From positions 1 to 38,187 of the forward strand of contig DVGK01000155.1 in NCBI GenBank assembly GCA_018712785.1: a stretch of 38,187 nucleotides of DNA, written 5' to 3'. The notes below the pieces were generated by a model. The model saw nothing but the letters and a program-made list of their open reading frames with translations. It was not told the DNA's origin and ran no database searches. The stretch comes from Candidatus Choladousia intestinavium. Its GTDB lineage: Bacteria > Bacillota > Clostridia > Lachnospirales > Lachnospiraceae. Position 1 is the stretch's first letter, and each line of letters starts with the position of its first letter. Position numbers and translations under genes: made by a program. Positions 9,184 to 16,692 of the stretch are shown here, one piece after another.

Positions 9184-9215
9184 TTCTTCCCGAACGTTTT
9201 ACGGTCCGGGAAGAA
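9184..9215. other. Hairpin in the pstS-pstC gap (distal)
   Basis: TTCTTCCCG (9184-9192) pairs perfectly with CGGGAAGAA (9207-9215) around a 14-base loop. No T-run follows in either direction, so it is not a standard terminator. Its place between binding-protein and permease genes suggests mRNA processing or 3' protection of a separate pstS message. Confidence 0.5.
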
Positions 9216-9259
9216 ACAGGAATTAACATTTTATTTTCCACATCTGTTCATGTGTCCCT

Positions 9260-9279
9260 CTGAACATTTTACCGTTCAG
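9260..9279. other. Hairpin in the pstS-pstC gap (proximal)
   Basis: CTGAAC (9260-9265) pairs with GTTCAG (9274-9279) around an 8-base loop, 27 bases after the pstS stop. Its core (GAACATTTTACCGTTC) resembles the loop of the next hairpin (GAACGTTTTACGGTC), as if the two arose by duplication. Confidence 0.4.
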
Positions 9280-9306
9280 ACTTACAGAATCAAATCTTTT
9301 CCAGAA

Positions 9307-10245
9307 TTACTCTGCAGCTTCTGTCTCTGCTGCTGCTGTCTCTGTCTCTGCTGCTGCTTCTGTCTCATCTGCTGCTGCCTCAGTATCTTCAGATACTGCG
9401 GGTGCTGCAAGGGCATCTTCCCATGTGGTGATCTCGCCAACATAGATCTGACGGATTGTCTCGCTGGAAAGCTCAGTTACACCGCTGTCATTGTTTACGA
9501 TTACAGCAATACCATCCTGTGCGATTACAGTAGGTGTAAGACCTGCAGCGATCTCTTCCTCGTTTACTTCTCTGGAAGCCATTCCGATATCGCAAAGTCC
9601 ATCAATTGCAGACTGCATACCAGTGGTGGAATCGCTCTGCTGAACTTCAACGTTTACGTTCTCATTTACTGATGCATAACCCTCAGCCAGCTTTTCCATT
9701 ACAGGAGTTACAGAAGAAGAACCAGCTACTGTCACATCGCCTGACGCATCCGTTGCCTCGTAAGCGCCTGTGCTCTCCACCGGGATGTAACCATTCTCTT
9801 CAATGATAGCCTGTCCTTCATCACTCATAATGTAGCTTACGAAGTCTGCAGCTGCGTCGCTGAGATCTTCTTTTGTCGCAATATTGAAAGGACGAACAAC
9901 CGGATACGTTCCATTCTCGATATTCTCTGCAGTTGCCTCTACTCCGTCAACCTTCACAGCTGTAACTGTGTCATCCAGAGAACCAAGAGATATGTAACCG
10001 ATGGCATTCTCATCACCTGCTACCGTGGTCATCATAACGGCAGTGCTGTTTGTGATGTTTGCTGCCTGTGTAGTATTGTCAACGTCGTCAACCTCAATGC
10101 CCATCAGCTCTACGAAAGCGCCTCTTGTACCAGAACCATCCTCTCTGGAAACAACGGTAATGTCTCCCTCAGCTGCTGCCATAGCGGTTACGCCAAGACT
10201 TGCTGTCATCATTGCTGCCATACATACTGCAATTGCTTTTTTCAT
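9307..10245 (-). CDS. pstS: Phosphate-binding protein PstS, apparently circularly permuted
   Basis: A 312-residue secreted binding protein of the Pst importer. The first 24 residues are a signal peptide (MKKAIAV... AMA-AA). Residues about 27-156 match what is normally the second half of PstS: ITVVSREDGSGTRGAF, then NAIGYISLG, YPVVRPF, and the usual family ending EGQAIIEENGYIPV. Residues about 170-276 then match what is normally the first half: VTVAGSSSVTPVMEKLAEGY, CDIGMASRE, VIAQDGIAVIVN, IRQIYVGEITTWEDA. The order is thus swapped relative to known PstS proteins. The last 30 residues are a low-complexity Ala/Glu/Thr tail. I see no lipobox. The start at 10245 is supported by AAAGGAGA about ten bases upstream. 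It is first in the pst operon behind Pho-box repeats. Confidence 0.93.
   Translation of the reverse strand: MKKAIAVCMAAMMTASLGVTAMAAAEGDITVVSREDGSGTRGAFVELMGIEVDDVDNTTQAANITNSTAVMMTTVAGDENAIGYISLGSLDDTVTAVKVDGVEATAENIENGTYPVVRPFNIATKEDLSDAAADFVSYIMSDEGQAIIEENGYIPVESTGAYEATDASGDVTVAGSSSVTPVMEKLAEGYASVNENVNVEVQQSDSTTGMQSAIDGLCDIGMASREVNEEEIAAGLTPTVIAQDGIAVIVNNDSGVTELSSETIRQIYVGEITTWEDALAAPAVSEDTEAAADETEAAAETETAAAETEAAE
9310..9396 (-). repeat. Low-complexity repeat encoding the PstS Ala/Glu/Thr tail
   Basis: The 3' end of pstS is built from imperfect GCTGCTGTCTCTGTCTC-like units (plus-strand reading). They encode an acidic tail of Ala, Glu and Thr with DETEAAAETETAAAE-like text. Such slippage-prone DNA can change length between strains. 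No sorting signal (LPXTG) or helix is present at its end. Confidence 0.75.
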
Positions 10246-10304
10246 AATAATTAGATCTCCTTTCACCACAACCAAATCGCTGTGTCTCGTTCATTACGTT
10301 TTGC

Positions 10305-10370
10305 ATTTTAAAGGAGAAATGTAAAATATGAAACATGGTTCAAGTAAAGAATACGTAAATTCCCGGTAAG
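10305..10370 (-). promoter_or_regulatory. Pho-box array and promoter of the pst operon
   Basis: On the minus strand, hexamers CTTACC, TTTACG, TTTACT, CATGTT and TTTTAC occupy 10365-10370, 10354-10359, 10343-10348, 10332-10337 and 10321-10326. All are in perfect 11-bp register, the pattern of PhoP boxes (TTHACA with 5-base spacers). A -10 box TAAAAT follows at 10305-10310. The pstS ribosome site comes about 50 bases later. No good -35 exists, fitting activation by the PhoP regulator. Confidence 0.75.
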
Positions 10371-10374
10371 GATT

Positions 10375-11892
10375 TTACTTTTTATTTTCCCGAAGCCGCA
10401 GGGCTTCTTTTAAATATTCCATGTCTCCCGGACATGGCTGCACCGTATTTCCGATCTTCTGTCGCCTTTCGCACCCCTTTCCAAGGATCAGGATCAGTGT
10501 CTTCTCTTTCCCCACCTGAGCCACTGCTCTCTGAATAGCCTTTCTTCTGTCCGGAAGCTTCTGGCAGGGACATCCCGCAAGCTTTACATAAACGCTGATC
10601 TCATCCGCGATCTTCTCCTGGCTCTCCAGTCCCGGATCATCGGACGTAATATATACGGCGTCCGAATAGATCCCTGCCAGAAGGCCCAGCTCTTTTCTTC
10701 GGTTCAGTGCCTTTCCTCCCGGACATCCGAAGACCGTTATAATCTTCCGGTACTGGGGATATTCCTGGAACACCGCTTCATACAGCTTCTCAAAGCTTAA
10801 GCGGTTGTGAGCGAAATCCACAATGCCGCATACAGCCCCGTCACGGCTGACAAGGGTCTCCATCCTTCCCGGCACCTGGGTTTTTAAAAGCGCTTTCTTC
10901 ATGCATGAAACAGGCACCCCGTAAATGGACGCCGCCGCGATAGCCGCCATGGCGTTTTCTACATTGAACCCGCCTTTCATTCCCAGTTCAAATCTCTCGC
11001 AAAACTCCCGGCTGACCACCTGGAAGGAGATCCGCCCTCCCTCTCTGGAAACGCTGCAGCAGCGGTAATCCGCCTTAGGAGCCTTTCCGAAGGTCACGAT
11101 CCGCCCCGCCTTTCTGGCGGCTTTTAAAATTTGGCTGCTCTGGTCTGCGTCCAGATTTACGCAGGCGGTTCTGGCCTGCCGGAAAATAGAGAGCTTGGAA
11201 GTAAAATAATCTTCAAAATCCCTGTGCTCGCCGGGACTGATGTGGTCTTCGGATATATTCAGGAATACGGCCACATCGAAGACCAGCTCCTTTACCCGTC
11301 CGTATTTCAGCGCCTGGCTGGATACCTCCAGAGCCATATGCGAAAGCCCTGCGGTTCTGGCATTAAACAGATGCTCCTGAAGCACCAGGGCCTCCGGAGT
11401 GGTCAGAGTGGACCGTTCCCGCCGCATGCCGTCATAGTTCATCACCGAGGAGAGCAGCCCTGTCTCTTTGCCTCCTCTTTCTTTTTCCCACTGGTCGAAC
11501 ATGGCTTTCAGATACCAGGCCGCAGTGGTCTTTCCCTTGGTTCCGGTAATTCCCGTCAGCAAAAGACGCTCCGGAGAATAACCAAAAAACGAAGCCGCCA
11601 GCACGGCCATGGCGTTGCGGATATCGTTTGTTAAAAGACAGGGCACTCCCTCCTTCTTTATATACTCTTTTTCGCTGACATATCCCACACATCCTCTGTG
11701 GATGGCTTCCTCCAGATATTCCCGCTTAAAATTCTTTCCCTTACAGAAAAAGAGCGTGCCCGGCACTGCCCTTTTTGAATCGTATGTAATCCAGTAGACG
11801 CTGTGCGTATCTCCCTTCCACTGGTTTTTATCCTCCTCTGCCAGCAGCCCTCTGGCCGACAGCAGGCTTCCCATTTCATTCAGTGTCCTCAT
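10375..11892 (-). CDS. MurE-like Mur ligase (UDP-MurNAc-peptide synthetase family)
   Basis: A 505-residue ATP-dependent ligase of the MurE type, which adds the third amino acid to the peptidoglycan precursor UDP-MurNAc-Ala-Glu. The N-terminal UDP-binding domain contains YDSKRAVPGTLFFC. The P-loop is TGTKGKTT (116-123); the central domain has TTPEALVLQ, MALEVSSQAL and LNISEDH; the C-terminal domain begins near GRME. The family's usual specificity motif DNPR (diaminopimelate) or DNPA-like (lysine) reads DDPG here (418-421). VDYAHTP reads VDFAHNRLS, and the GGDRD-type motif reads CPGGKALNRR. It may therefore be a second MurE paralogue or act on another amino acid. GGGAGG lies seven bases before the ATG. 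It ends just before the pst promoter. Confidence 0.85.
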   Translation of the reverse strand: MRTLNEMGSLLSARGLLAEEDKNQWKGDTHSVYWITYDSKRAVPGTLFFCKGKNFKREYLEEAIHRGCVGYVSEKEYIKKEGVPCLLTNDIRNAMAVLAASFFGYSPERLLLTGITGTKGKTTAAWYLKAMFDQWEKERGGKETGLLSSVMNYDGMRRERSTLTTPEALVLQEHLFNARTAGLSHMALEVSSQALKYGRVKELVFDVAVFLNISEDHISPGEHRDFEDYFTSKLSIFRQARTACVNLDADQSSQILKAARKAGRIVTFGKAPKADYRCCSVSREGGRISFQVVSREFCERFELGMKGGFNVENAMAAIAAASIYGVPVSCMKKALLKTQVPGRMETLVSRDGAVCGIVDFAHNRLSFEKLYEAVFQEYPQYRKIITVFGCPGGKALNRRKELGLLAGIYSDAVYITSDDPGLESQEKIADEISVYVKLAGCPCQKLPDRRKAIQRAVAQVGKEKTLILILGKGCERRQKIGNTVQPCPGDMEYLKEALRLRENKK

Positions 11893-12010
11893 CTTGGCCT
11901 CCCATGATGCAGTATTCTCCTACGCGGCGGCACTCCTGGGGCGCCGTCTTTTTCCGTCAATCATTAGACTCTTCATCTGCCGGAAAGGTTTCACAATTCC
12001 GACAGGGAGG
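11893..12010. other. Upstream region of the MurE-like gene
   Basis: On the minus strand a TTGACG hexamer (around 11955-11960) could be a -35 box, but I find no -10 at a proper distance. A GC-rich stretch near 11917-11945 can fold weakly. Nothing else is recognisable. Confidence 0.3.
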
Positions 12011-12052
12011 AAAAAAGAAATATCCTTTCCGCCCTCTGGCAAAAAGGATATT
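12011..12052 (-). terminator. Intrinsic terminator of the tudS-nth-kinase operon
   Basis: On the minus strand a 10-bp stem (AATATCCTTT / AAAGGATATT, 12043-12052 and 12019-12028) encloses 14 bases. It is followed by TCTTTTTT (12011-12018). It lies about 67 bases after the stop of the last operon gene. This is the clearest terminator in the left half of the window. Confidence 0.85.
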
Positions 12053-12118
12053 CTCTGAATGTATCGTATTTTTTTCATTTTTGTATCAAAGTTGTATCAT
12101 CCGGCCCGGAATCCTGTT

Positions 12119-13108
12119 TTAGAAAATGTAGTCCTCATAGTTATAGGTCACCTCGTAGGTGTGCTGCATCCAGTCCTCAACCCCAGCGGAATACTGGGGC
12201 CATCCATGCATCTCCATGACTGCCTGCATATAGCCCATCCAGGACAGGGATCCGTACATCACCGTATACCCGGTTCCCCAGTCCGAACGTTCCAGAACGC
12301 GGTAGGCCTTTCCGCTGTAATCGCCGTATTCCAGCGTAATATCCAGCTCCAGCCCATGCTCGTCCATGGGATCCACTTCTGCCGACTGGGCCAGCCCGGC
12401 TCTTCCATAATCCGCCACAGTCATGCCTCCGGACTCCCATACGCTCCCAAAGAGATAGGCGTTCAGCATCTCCTCCACAGAAGAGAATCCCCCTTCCCGT
12501 GCCAGATACGCTGCCGTCTCCTGTCCCATGACAGACACGTAATACAGGAAGCCCGTGTCCGCGTCCATGACAAGATGAAGAACATGCCCCTGGTTTCCTT
12601 CCGTCTCGCTCCCCTGCGCCATAGCGATCACATACAGGGGAATCCTCCCCAGGGAGGTGTTTACGTACGTATAATACATATACCCTTCCACGGCCAGCGC
12701 ATCCATGTTTTCTATCTCCGCGCCGGCTATCACATCACGGCATAGGTACAGATATCCCTCCGGCAGAATTCCCGCTTCCGTCCAGTCCTCCAAGCTCTGG
12801 GCGCACTGCTCCAGAACCCGCAGGGGATCCTCCGGCTCCACCAGTCCGTAGACAGTCTCAAAATCCTCCAGAGTAATCTCCTCCATCTGCGCCACCGCCC
12901 GCATACGCTGACTGGCTCCCATCTCCTGGGAATCCACAAAAGCGATGGCCTCCCTCTCCTTTGTCACTACCTCCTGGAAGGTTCGGCTGTCGGACCATTC
13001 GGAGTACCAGTCCGGCAGAAGCAGCGCCAGCAGAACGGAAAACGCCAGTCCCACTCCGCAGACCGCGTACCAAAAAGCGGCCGGATATTGTCTTCTCTCT
13101 TTTTTCAT
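12119..13108 (-). CDS. Unknown membrane-anchored extracytoplasmic protein linked to a two-component system
   Basis: A 329-residue protein that I do not recognise. A single hydrophobic segment (about 10-30) follows a Lys/Arg-rich start, so the rest should lie outside the membrane. That part is acidic and rich in Tyr, Trp, Glu and Met, with no Cys pair or catalytic motif I can name. Its ATG overlaps the stop of the kinase gene (ATGA overlap), so it is translationally coupled to the kinase. A terminator follows. By position it could modulate the kinase's sensor domain, but that is a guess. It could equally be the regulated effector. Confidence 0.8.
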   Translation of the reverse strand: MKKERRQYPAAFWYAVCGVGLAFSVLLALLLPDWYSEWSDSRTFQEVVTKEREAIAFVDSQEMGASQRMRAVAQMEEITLEDFETVYGLVEPEDPLRVLEQCAQSLEDWTEAGILPEGYLYLCRDVIAGAEIENMDALAVEGYMYYTYVNTSLGRIPLYVIAMAQGSETEGNQGHVLHLVMDADTGFLYYVSVMGQETAAYLAREGGFSSVEEMLNAYLFGSVWESGGMTVADYGRAGLAQSAEVDPMDEHGLELDITLEYGDYSGKAYRVLERSDWGTGYTVMYGSLSWMGYMQAVMEMHGWPQYSAGVEDWMQHTYEVTYNYEDYIF

Positions 13109-14532
13109 GGCCTTTCTCCTCTGGAACGTTTTTTCCTTTTTGGCATTCTGAAAAGAATGGTGATCCGCATTCCCTCACCCGGTTCGCTCTCCATTTGCCA
13201 CGCGGCGCCGTGAAGCTCCAGAATCTTCTTGCACAGAGCAAGCCCCAGCCCGGCTCCCCCTTCTTTTCTGGATCTTGACTTATCTGCCATGTAAAAGGCT
13301 TCTGTCAGCCTGGACAGCTCTTCCTTCTTCACTCCCATCCCTTCGTCCTGGATGCTTACCAGATAGGATCCCTCCTCCGGATATCCGGTCATCCAGATTC
13401 GCTTCCCGGGCCGGGAGGCTTTTGCCGCGTTATCCAGAAAATTAATAAAAGCGGATCCCAAAAGCTCCCGGTCCCCGTACACAAACCCCGGCTTTATATC
13501 CAGAAGCAGAGAAAGATTCTTCTTTTCCAGAACAGGCGCCACGATCTCAGCCACCTCCTGGATCAGCTCCGAAAACAGGATTCTTCTGAAATCCGTCTCC
13601 TTCCCATCCATGGAGGACAGTTCCAGAAGCTTGTAAGACAGCGAAAGGAGCCGTTTGCCCTGACGGTAAATATAATCGGCGCTCATATCATTCTCTTCCC
13701 TGGAAAGCTCCGTAGAGCGGATGGTATCCGCATATCCGATGATGGATGTCAAAGGAGTCTTCAGCTCATGGGCGAAAGCGGAGGTAAAGGCCTCCTGACG
13801 GGAAACCTCCGCCTTCAGCTGCTCCATCTGGGCATTCATAACGCCGGCCATCCAGTTAAAATCCGACGCCAGCCGTCCGATCTCATCCCTGGAACGGATA
13901 TTCGCCCGCACATCATACTGACCCATGGCAAAGCTGCGGACCGTCCTGGAAAGCTTCCTTGTATTTCCCATTACCAGATAAAGAATCCCCAGCATCAGCC
14001 CTCCCATAACAAAGGTAATCAGAAACGCTCCTGTCTGGTATACAGACTGACGCCGATCCCTCTCTTCAAATACAGGCGTCAGATCCCTTACCGTCTCAAT
14101 ATAGACCCCTGTACTGCTTCTGGAAAGCACCACAATATAATACCGGCCATCCTGAAAGGCAATCTGCGCCCCTACGTTTACATTTTCCGTAAGATTTTCC
14201 CGGATTTCATTCTGAACCTGCTCCTGCGTGTCCTGATAGAGAACCTCCACTCCGTCCTCACCGTAAATTCTCGTATTCCCCGCCTCGGCACCCGAGTTTT
14301 TGTGGATGCCCTCCGCTATGGCCCTTACAGACTCCTCCTGATTCTGCTGGGCAACGGCATGCCAGGTCAGCTCATAGGACACCTGAAACATCTGGTTCTC
14401 CATGAAGCATCGCTCTCTCTCCCGTTTCAGATTGGACTGGAAGCTCTCCTGGAGAATCCAGGTACCCAAAAGGGTCAGTGAAAGAAGAAATACAGGAATC
14501 GTCAAAAAGAATATTTTCCACGCAAGACGCAT
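13105..14532 (-). CDS. HAMP-containing sensor histidine kinase
   Basis: A 475-residue kinase with a membrane helix (about 6-28), an extracytoplasmic domain (about 29-165), a second helix (about 166-188), HAMP (about 189-242) and a kinase core. His255 in FAHELKTPLTS is the phospho-acceptor. The N-box region is FINFLDNAAKAS, and the G-boxes are DEGMGV and GGAGLGLAL. The stimulus is unknown. GGGAGG lies seven bases before the ATG. The gene is 49 bases after its response regulator and overlaps the next membrane-protein gene by four bases. Confidence 0.94.
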   Translation of the reverse strand: MRLAWKIFFLTIPVFLLSLTLLGTWILQESFQSNLKRERERCFMENQMFQVSYELTWHAVAQQNQEESVRAIAEGIHKNSGAEAGNTRIYGEDGVEVLYQDTQEQVQNEIRENLTENVNVGAQIAFQDGRYYIVVLSRSSTGVYIETVRDLTPVFEERDRRQSVYQTGAFLITFVMGGLMLGILYLVMGNTRKLSRTVRSFAMGQYDVRANIRSRDEIGRLASDFNWMAGVMNAQMEQLKAEVSRQEAFTSAFAHELKTPLTSIIGYADTIRSTELSREENDMSADYIYRQGKRLLSLSYKLLELSSMDGKETDFRRILFSELIQEVAEIVAPVLEKKNLSLLLDIKPGFVYGDRELLGSAFINFLDNAAKASRPGKRIWMTGYPEEGSYLVSIQDEGMGVKKEELSRLTEAFYMADKSRSRKEGGAGLGLALCKKILELHGAAWQMESEPGEGMRITILFRMPKRKKRSRGERP

Positions 14533-14561
14533 CGCTTCCTCCCCGGGGTATGAAATCCTTC

Positions 14562-14581
14562 CCCCCGCCTTCAGGCGCGGG
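14562..14581 (-). other. GC-rich hairpin between regulator and kinase genes
   Basis: Directly after the regulator stop, CGCC-TGAA-GGCG forms a tetraloop stem extended by CCC/GGG across one mismatch. There is no T-run. It may set the ratio of regulator to kinase. Confidence 0.35.
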
Positions 14582-15235
14582 CTATCCGATCAGCCGATAG
14601 CCCACCTTGTAAATAGCTACGATCTCTTTCTCCAGCCCCAGCTTCTTCTTCAGCCTCTGAACGTGAAGATCCACCGTTCTCCCGGTCCCCGGATACTCGC
14701 CTCCCCACACATGCTCATAAATGGTTTCTCTGTACAAGGCCCGGTTCCTGTTCCGCATAAACAGATAAAGAAGCTCGTATTCCTTCGGAGTCAATTCTAC
14801 CGGCGCTCCCCCTCTCAGGACGGTGCGTGATTCCGGCTTCAGCTCAATCTCTCCAATGCGCAGACTCTGATCCAGCTTCCGGCATCGGCGCAGAACCGTC
14901 TCCACCCTTGCCAGAAGCTCCGCTATATCAAAGGGCTTGGAAATATAGTCCTCCGCCCCCATTTTCAGTCCCCTTACCTTCTGCGCCGTGTCCCCCATAG
15001 CCGTCAAAAAAATCACCGGAATCTCCTGGCTCTTGGCGTACTCCAGCACCTCATACCCATCCAGCTTCGGAAGCATAATATCCAGAAGAATCAAATCAAA
15101 ATCCTCCTCCTGAATCCGGTCGGCCGCCTCCTCTCCATCCATGGAGGTACTGCACTGATACCCCGCCTTCACAAGATTCATCCGGATCAGATTTAAAATC
15201 GCTTCCTCATCTTCCACAATCAGTATTTTAGCCAT
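14582..15235 (-). CDS. OmpR-family response regulator
   Basis: A 217-residue regulator. The receiver domain has the acidic cluster EDEE near residue 8, phospho-acceptor Asp52 in LLDIMLP, and the KPF motif. A winged-helix domain ends GYRLIG. The partner is the adjacent kinase at 13105-14532. It starts three bases after the endonuclease III stop, so it is co-transcribed with the DNA-repair genes upstream. The targets are not visible from sequence. Confidence 0.94.
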   Translation of the reverse strand: MAKILIVEDEEAILNLIRMNLVKAGYQCSTSMDGEEAADRIQEEDFDLILLDIMLPKLDGYEVLEYAKSQEIPVIFLTAMGDTAQKVRGLKMGAEDYISKPFDIAELLARVETVLRRCRKLDQSLRIGEIELKPESRTVLRGGAPVELTPKEYELLYLFMRNRNRALYRETIYEHVWGGEYPGTGRTVDLHVQRLKKKLGLEKEIVAIYKVGYRLIG

Positions 15236-15238
15236 AAC

Positions 15239-15874
15239 TCATACTCCATATTTCCCGCAGATATCCTCCAGACAGCATTTTTCACAGTGGGGCTTTGTCC
15301 TGGCGGTGCAGACATCCCTGCCATGCCATACGAGACGGTGACAGAAATCGCTTCCCTCCTCCGGCGGAATGATTTTCCACAGGGCCATCTCTACCTTTTT
15401 GGGATCCTTGATCCCGTCCACCAGACCGATTCGGTTGGTCAGGCGGATACAGTGGGTGTCCGTCACTATGGCCGGCTTGTGAAATACATCTCCCATAATC
15501 AGGTTGGCGCTTTTGCGTCCCACACCCGGCAGCTTCAGCAAAGCGTCAAAATCCTCCGGTACCTTCCCGTCATATTTTTCGTCCAGAATCCTCATACACG
15601 CGCTGATATCCCTGGCCTTGCTGTGTCCCAGACCGCAGGGCTTTACAATTTTCTCAATCTCCTGAGGCTCTGCCGCTGCCAGGGCCTTTACGTCGGGAAA
15701 TTTTTCATACAGCTTCTCAACCACCACATTCACCCGGGCGTCCGTACACTGGGCCGCCAGCCGTACGCTGACCAGCAGCTTCCAGGCCTGGTCATAATCC
15801 AGCGTACAGTCTGCGTCCGGATACTCCTTCTTCAGTCTTTCAATTACCTCAAGGGCGAGAGCTTCTTTTGTCAT
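15239..15874 (-). CDS. nth: Endonuclease III
   Basis: A 211-residue base-excision-repair glycosylase/AP lyase for oxidised pyrimidines. The helix-hairpin-helix LPGVGRKSANLI carries catalytic Lys121. Asp139 lies in VTDTHCIRL. Four cysteines for the [4Fe-4S] cluster stand near the C-terminus at 189, 197, 200 and 206. The first spacing is C-x7-C rather than the usual C-x6-C, and an extra Cys201 lies beside the third. Its ATG overlaps the stop of the 8-oxoguanine glycosylase gene by four bases, so two oxidative-damage repair enzymes are coupled. Confidence 0.95.
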   Translation of the reverse strand: MTKEALALEVIERLKKEYPDADCTLDYDQAWKLLVSVRLAAQCTDARVNVVVEKLYEKFPDVKALAAAEPQEIEKIVKPCGLGHSKARDISACMRILDEKYDGKVPEDFDALLKLPGVGRKSANLIMGDVFHKPAIVTDTHCIRLTNRIGLVDGIKDPKKVEMALWKIIPPEEGSDFCHRLVWHGRDVCTARTKPHCEKCCLEDICGKYGV

Positions 15875-16686
15875 TTCTCTTTCTCCTTATGCAGTTCATA
15901 ATAAAAAATATACTGCTGAAATATTCCTTCTTTTCCTCCGCACTTTTCTCTGGGAAAGCCTCCCGGATAATGAAGGGCAAGAGCCTGCCGGATGTGGGTA
16001 TCTACCGGAAAGGCCTCCAGATGGTGAAGGGAAAACAGGCAGATACAGTCTGCCACCTTCTCTCCTACGCCGAAAAGCTTTCTAAGCTCTCCCCTGGCCT
16101 CTTCATACCCCATACTCTTCAGCCTTTCCAGTGAGAAGCTTCCTTCCGCAATCTGTCTGGCAGAGCGGACCACGTATTTGCTTCGATAGCCCAGATTGCA
16201 CTCCTTCAGAGCGTCTTCCTCCAGATTTCCCAGCTTCTCCGGCTCAGGAAAAGTATAATAAGAAAAGTCTTCGGATTCTCTTTTTTCCCCATATGTACGG
16301 CAGAGATTCTCAATGCATCTTTGAATTCTCGGAATATTGTTCTGCTGGGAAATCAAAAAAGAGACAATCATTTCCCACAGGTCCTGGCGAAGAATCCGAA
16401 TTCCCCCGGCCATAGAAGCGGCTCCGGCCAGATATTCATCCATGGATACCGCCTGGCGCAGACAGGAGAGATAATCGCCTTCCAGATCAAAATAGCTTTT
16501 CCAAACGGTTTCGAATTCCTCCTCCGTGCAGAAAAAAGTCACCTTCTTCCCCTGCTGCGAAAGCTTCAGTCCCCGGTTTCCTGCCGTCACCCGGAAGCTC
16601 CCCGGTTCTGTCATACGCATCCGGAAGCACTGTCCCGAGCTGCAGATCTGCTCCAGATCAAATGCCTGAATCTCTTTCGTAACCAT
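15871..16686 (-). CDS. 8-oxoguanine DNA glycosylase (OGG1-like)
   Basis: A 271-residue protein of the OGG1 type. The N-terminal DNA-binding domain (about 1-95) contains the SGQCFRM motif. An HhH-GPD domain follows, with GVGEKVADCICLF carrying catalytic Lys210 and FPVDTHI carrying Asp229. SQQNN near 113-117 is the usual minor-groove wedge region. It removes 8-oxoguanine opposite cytosine. It starts six bases after the nitroreductase stop and overlaps nth by four bases. Confidence 0.93.
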   Translation of the reverse strand: MVTKEIQAFDLEQICSSGQCFRMRMTEPGSFRVTAGNRGLKLSQQGKKVTFFCTEEEFETVWKSYFDLEGDYLSCLRQAVSMDEYLAGAASMAGGIRILRQDLWEMIVSFLISQQNNIPRIQRCIENLCRTYGEKRESEDFSYYTFPEPEKLGNLEEDALKECNLGYRSKYVVRSARQIAEGSFSLERLKSMGYEEARGELRKLFGVGEKVADCICLFSLHHLEAFPVDTHIRQALALHYPGGFPREKCGGKEGIFQQYIFYYELHKEKEK

Positions 16687-16692
16687 TGCTTT

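Noticed and set aside
9310-9396. Repeats at the pstS 3' end as a possible CRISPR or mobile-element repeat
   Set aside because: The units are short, in frame and imperfect, without spacers. They encode a low-complexity tail.
13768-14830. Long plus-strand frames over the kinase and regulator genes
   Set aside because: They are shadows of high-scoring minus-strand genes. Their proteins have no domain pattern.
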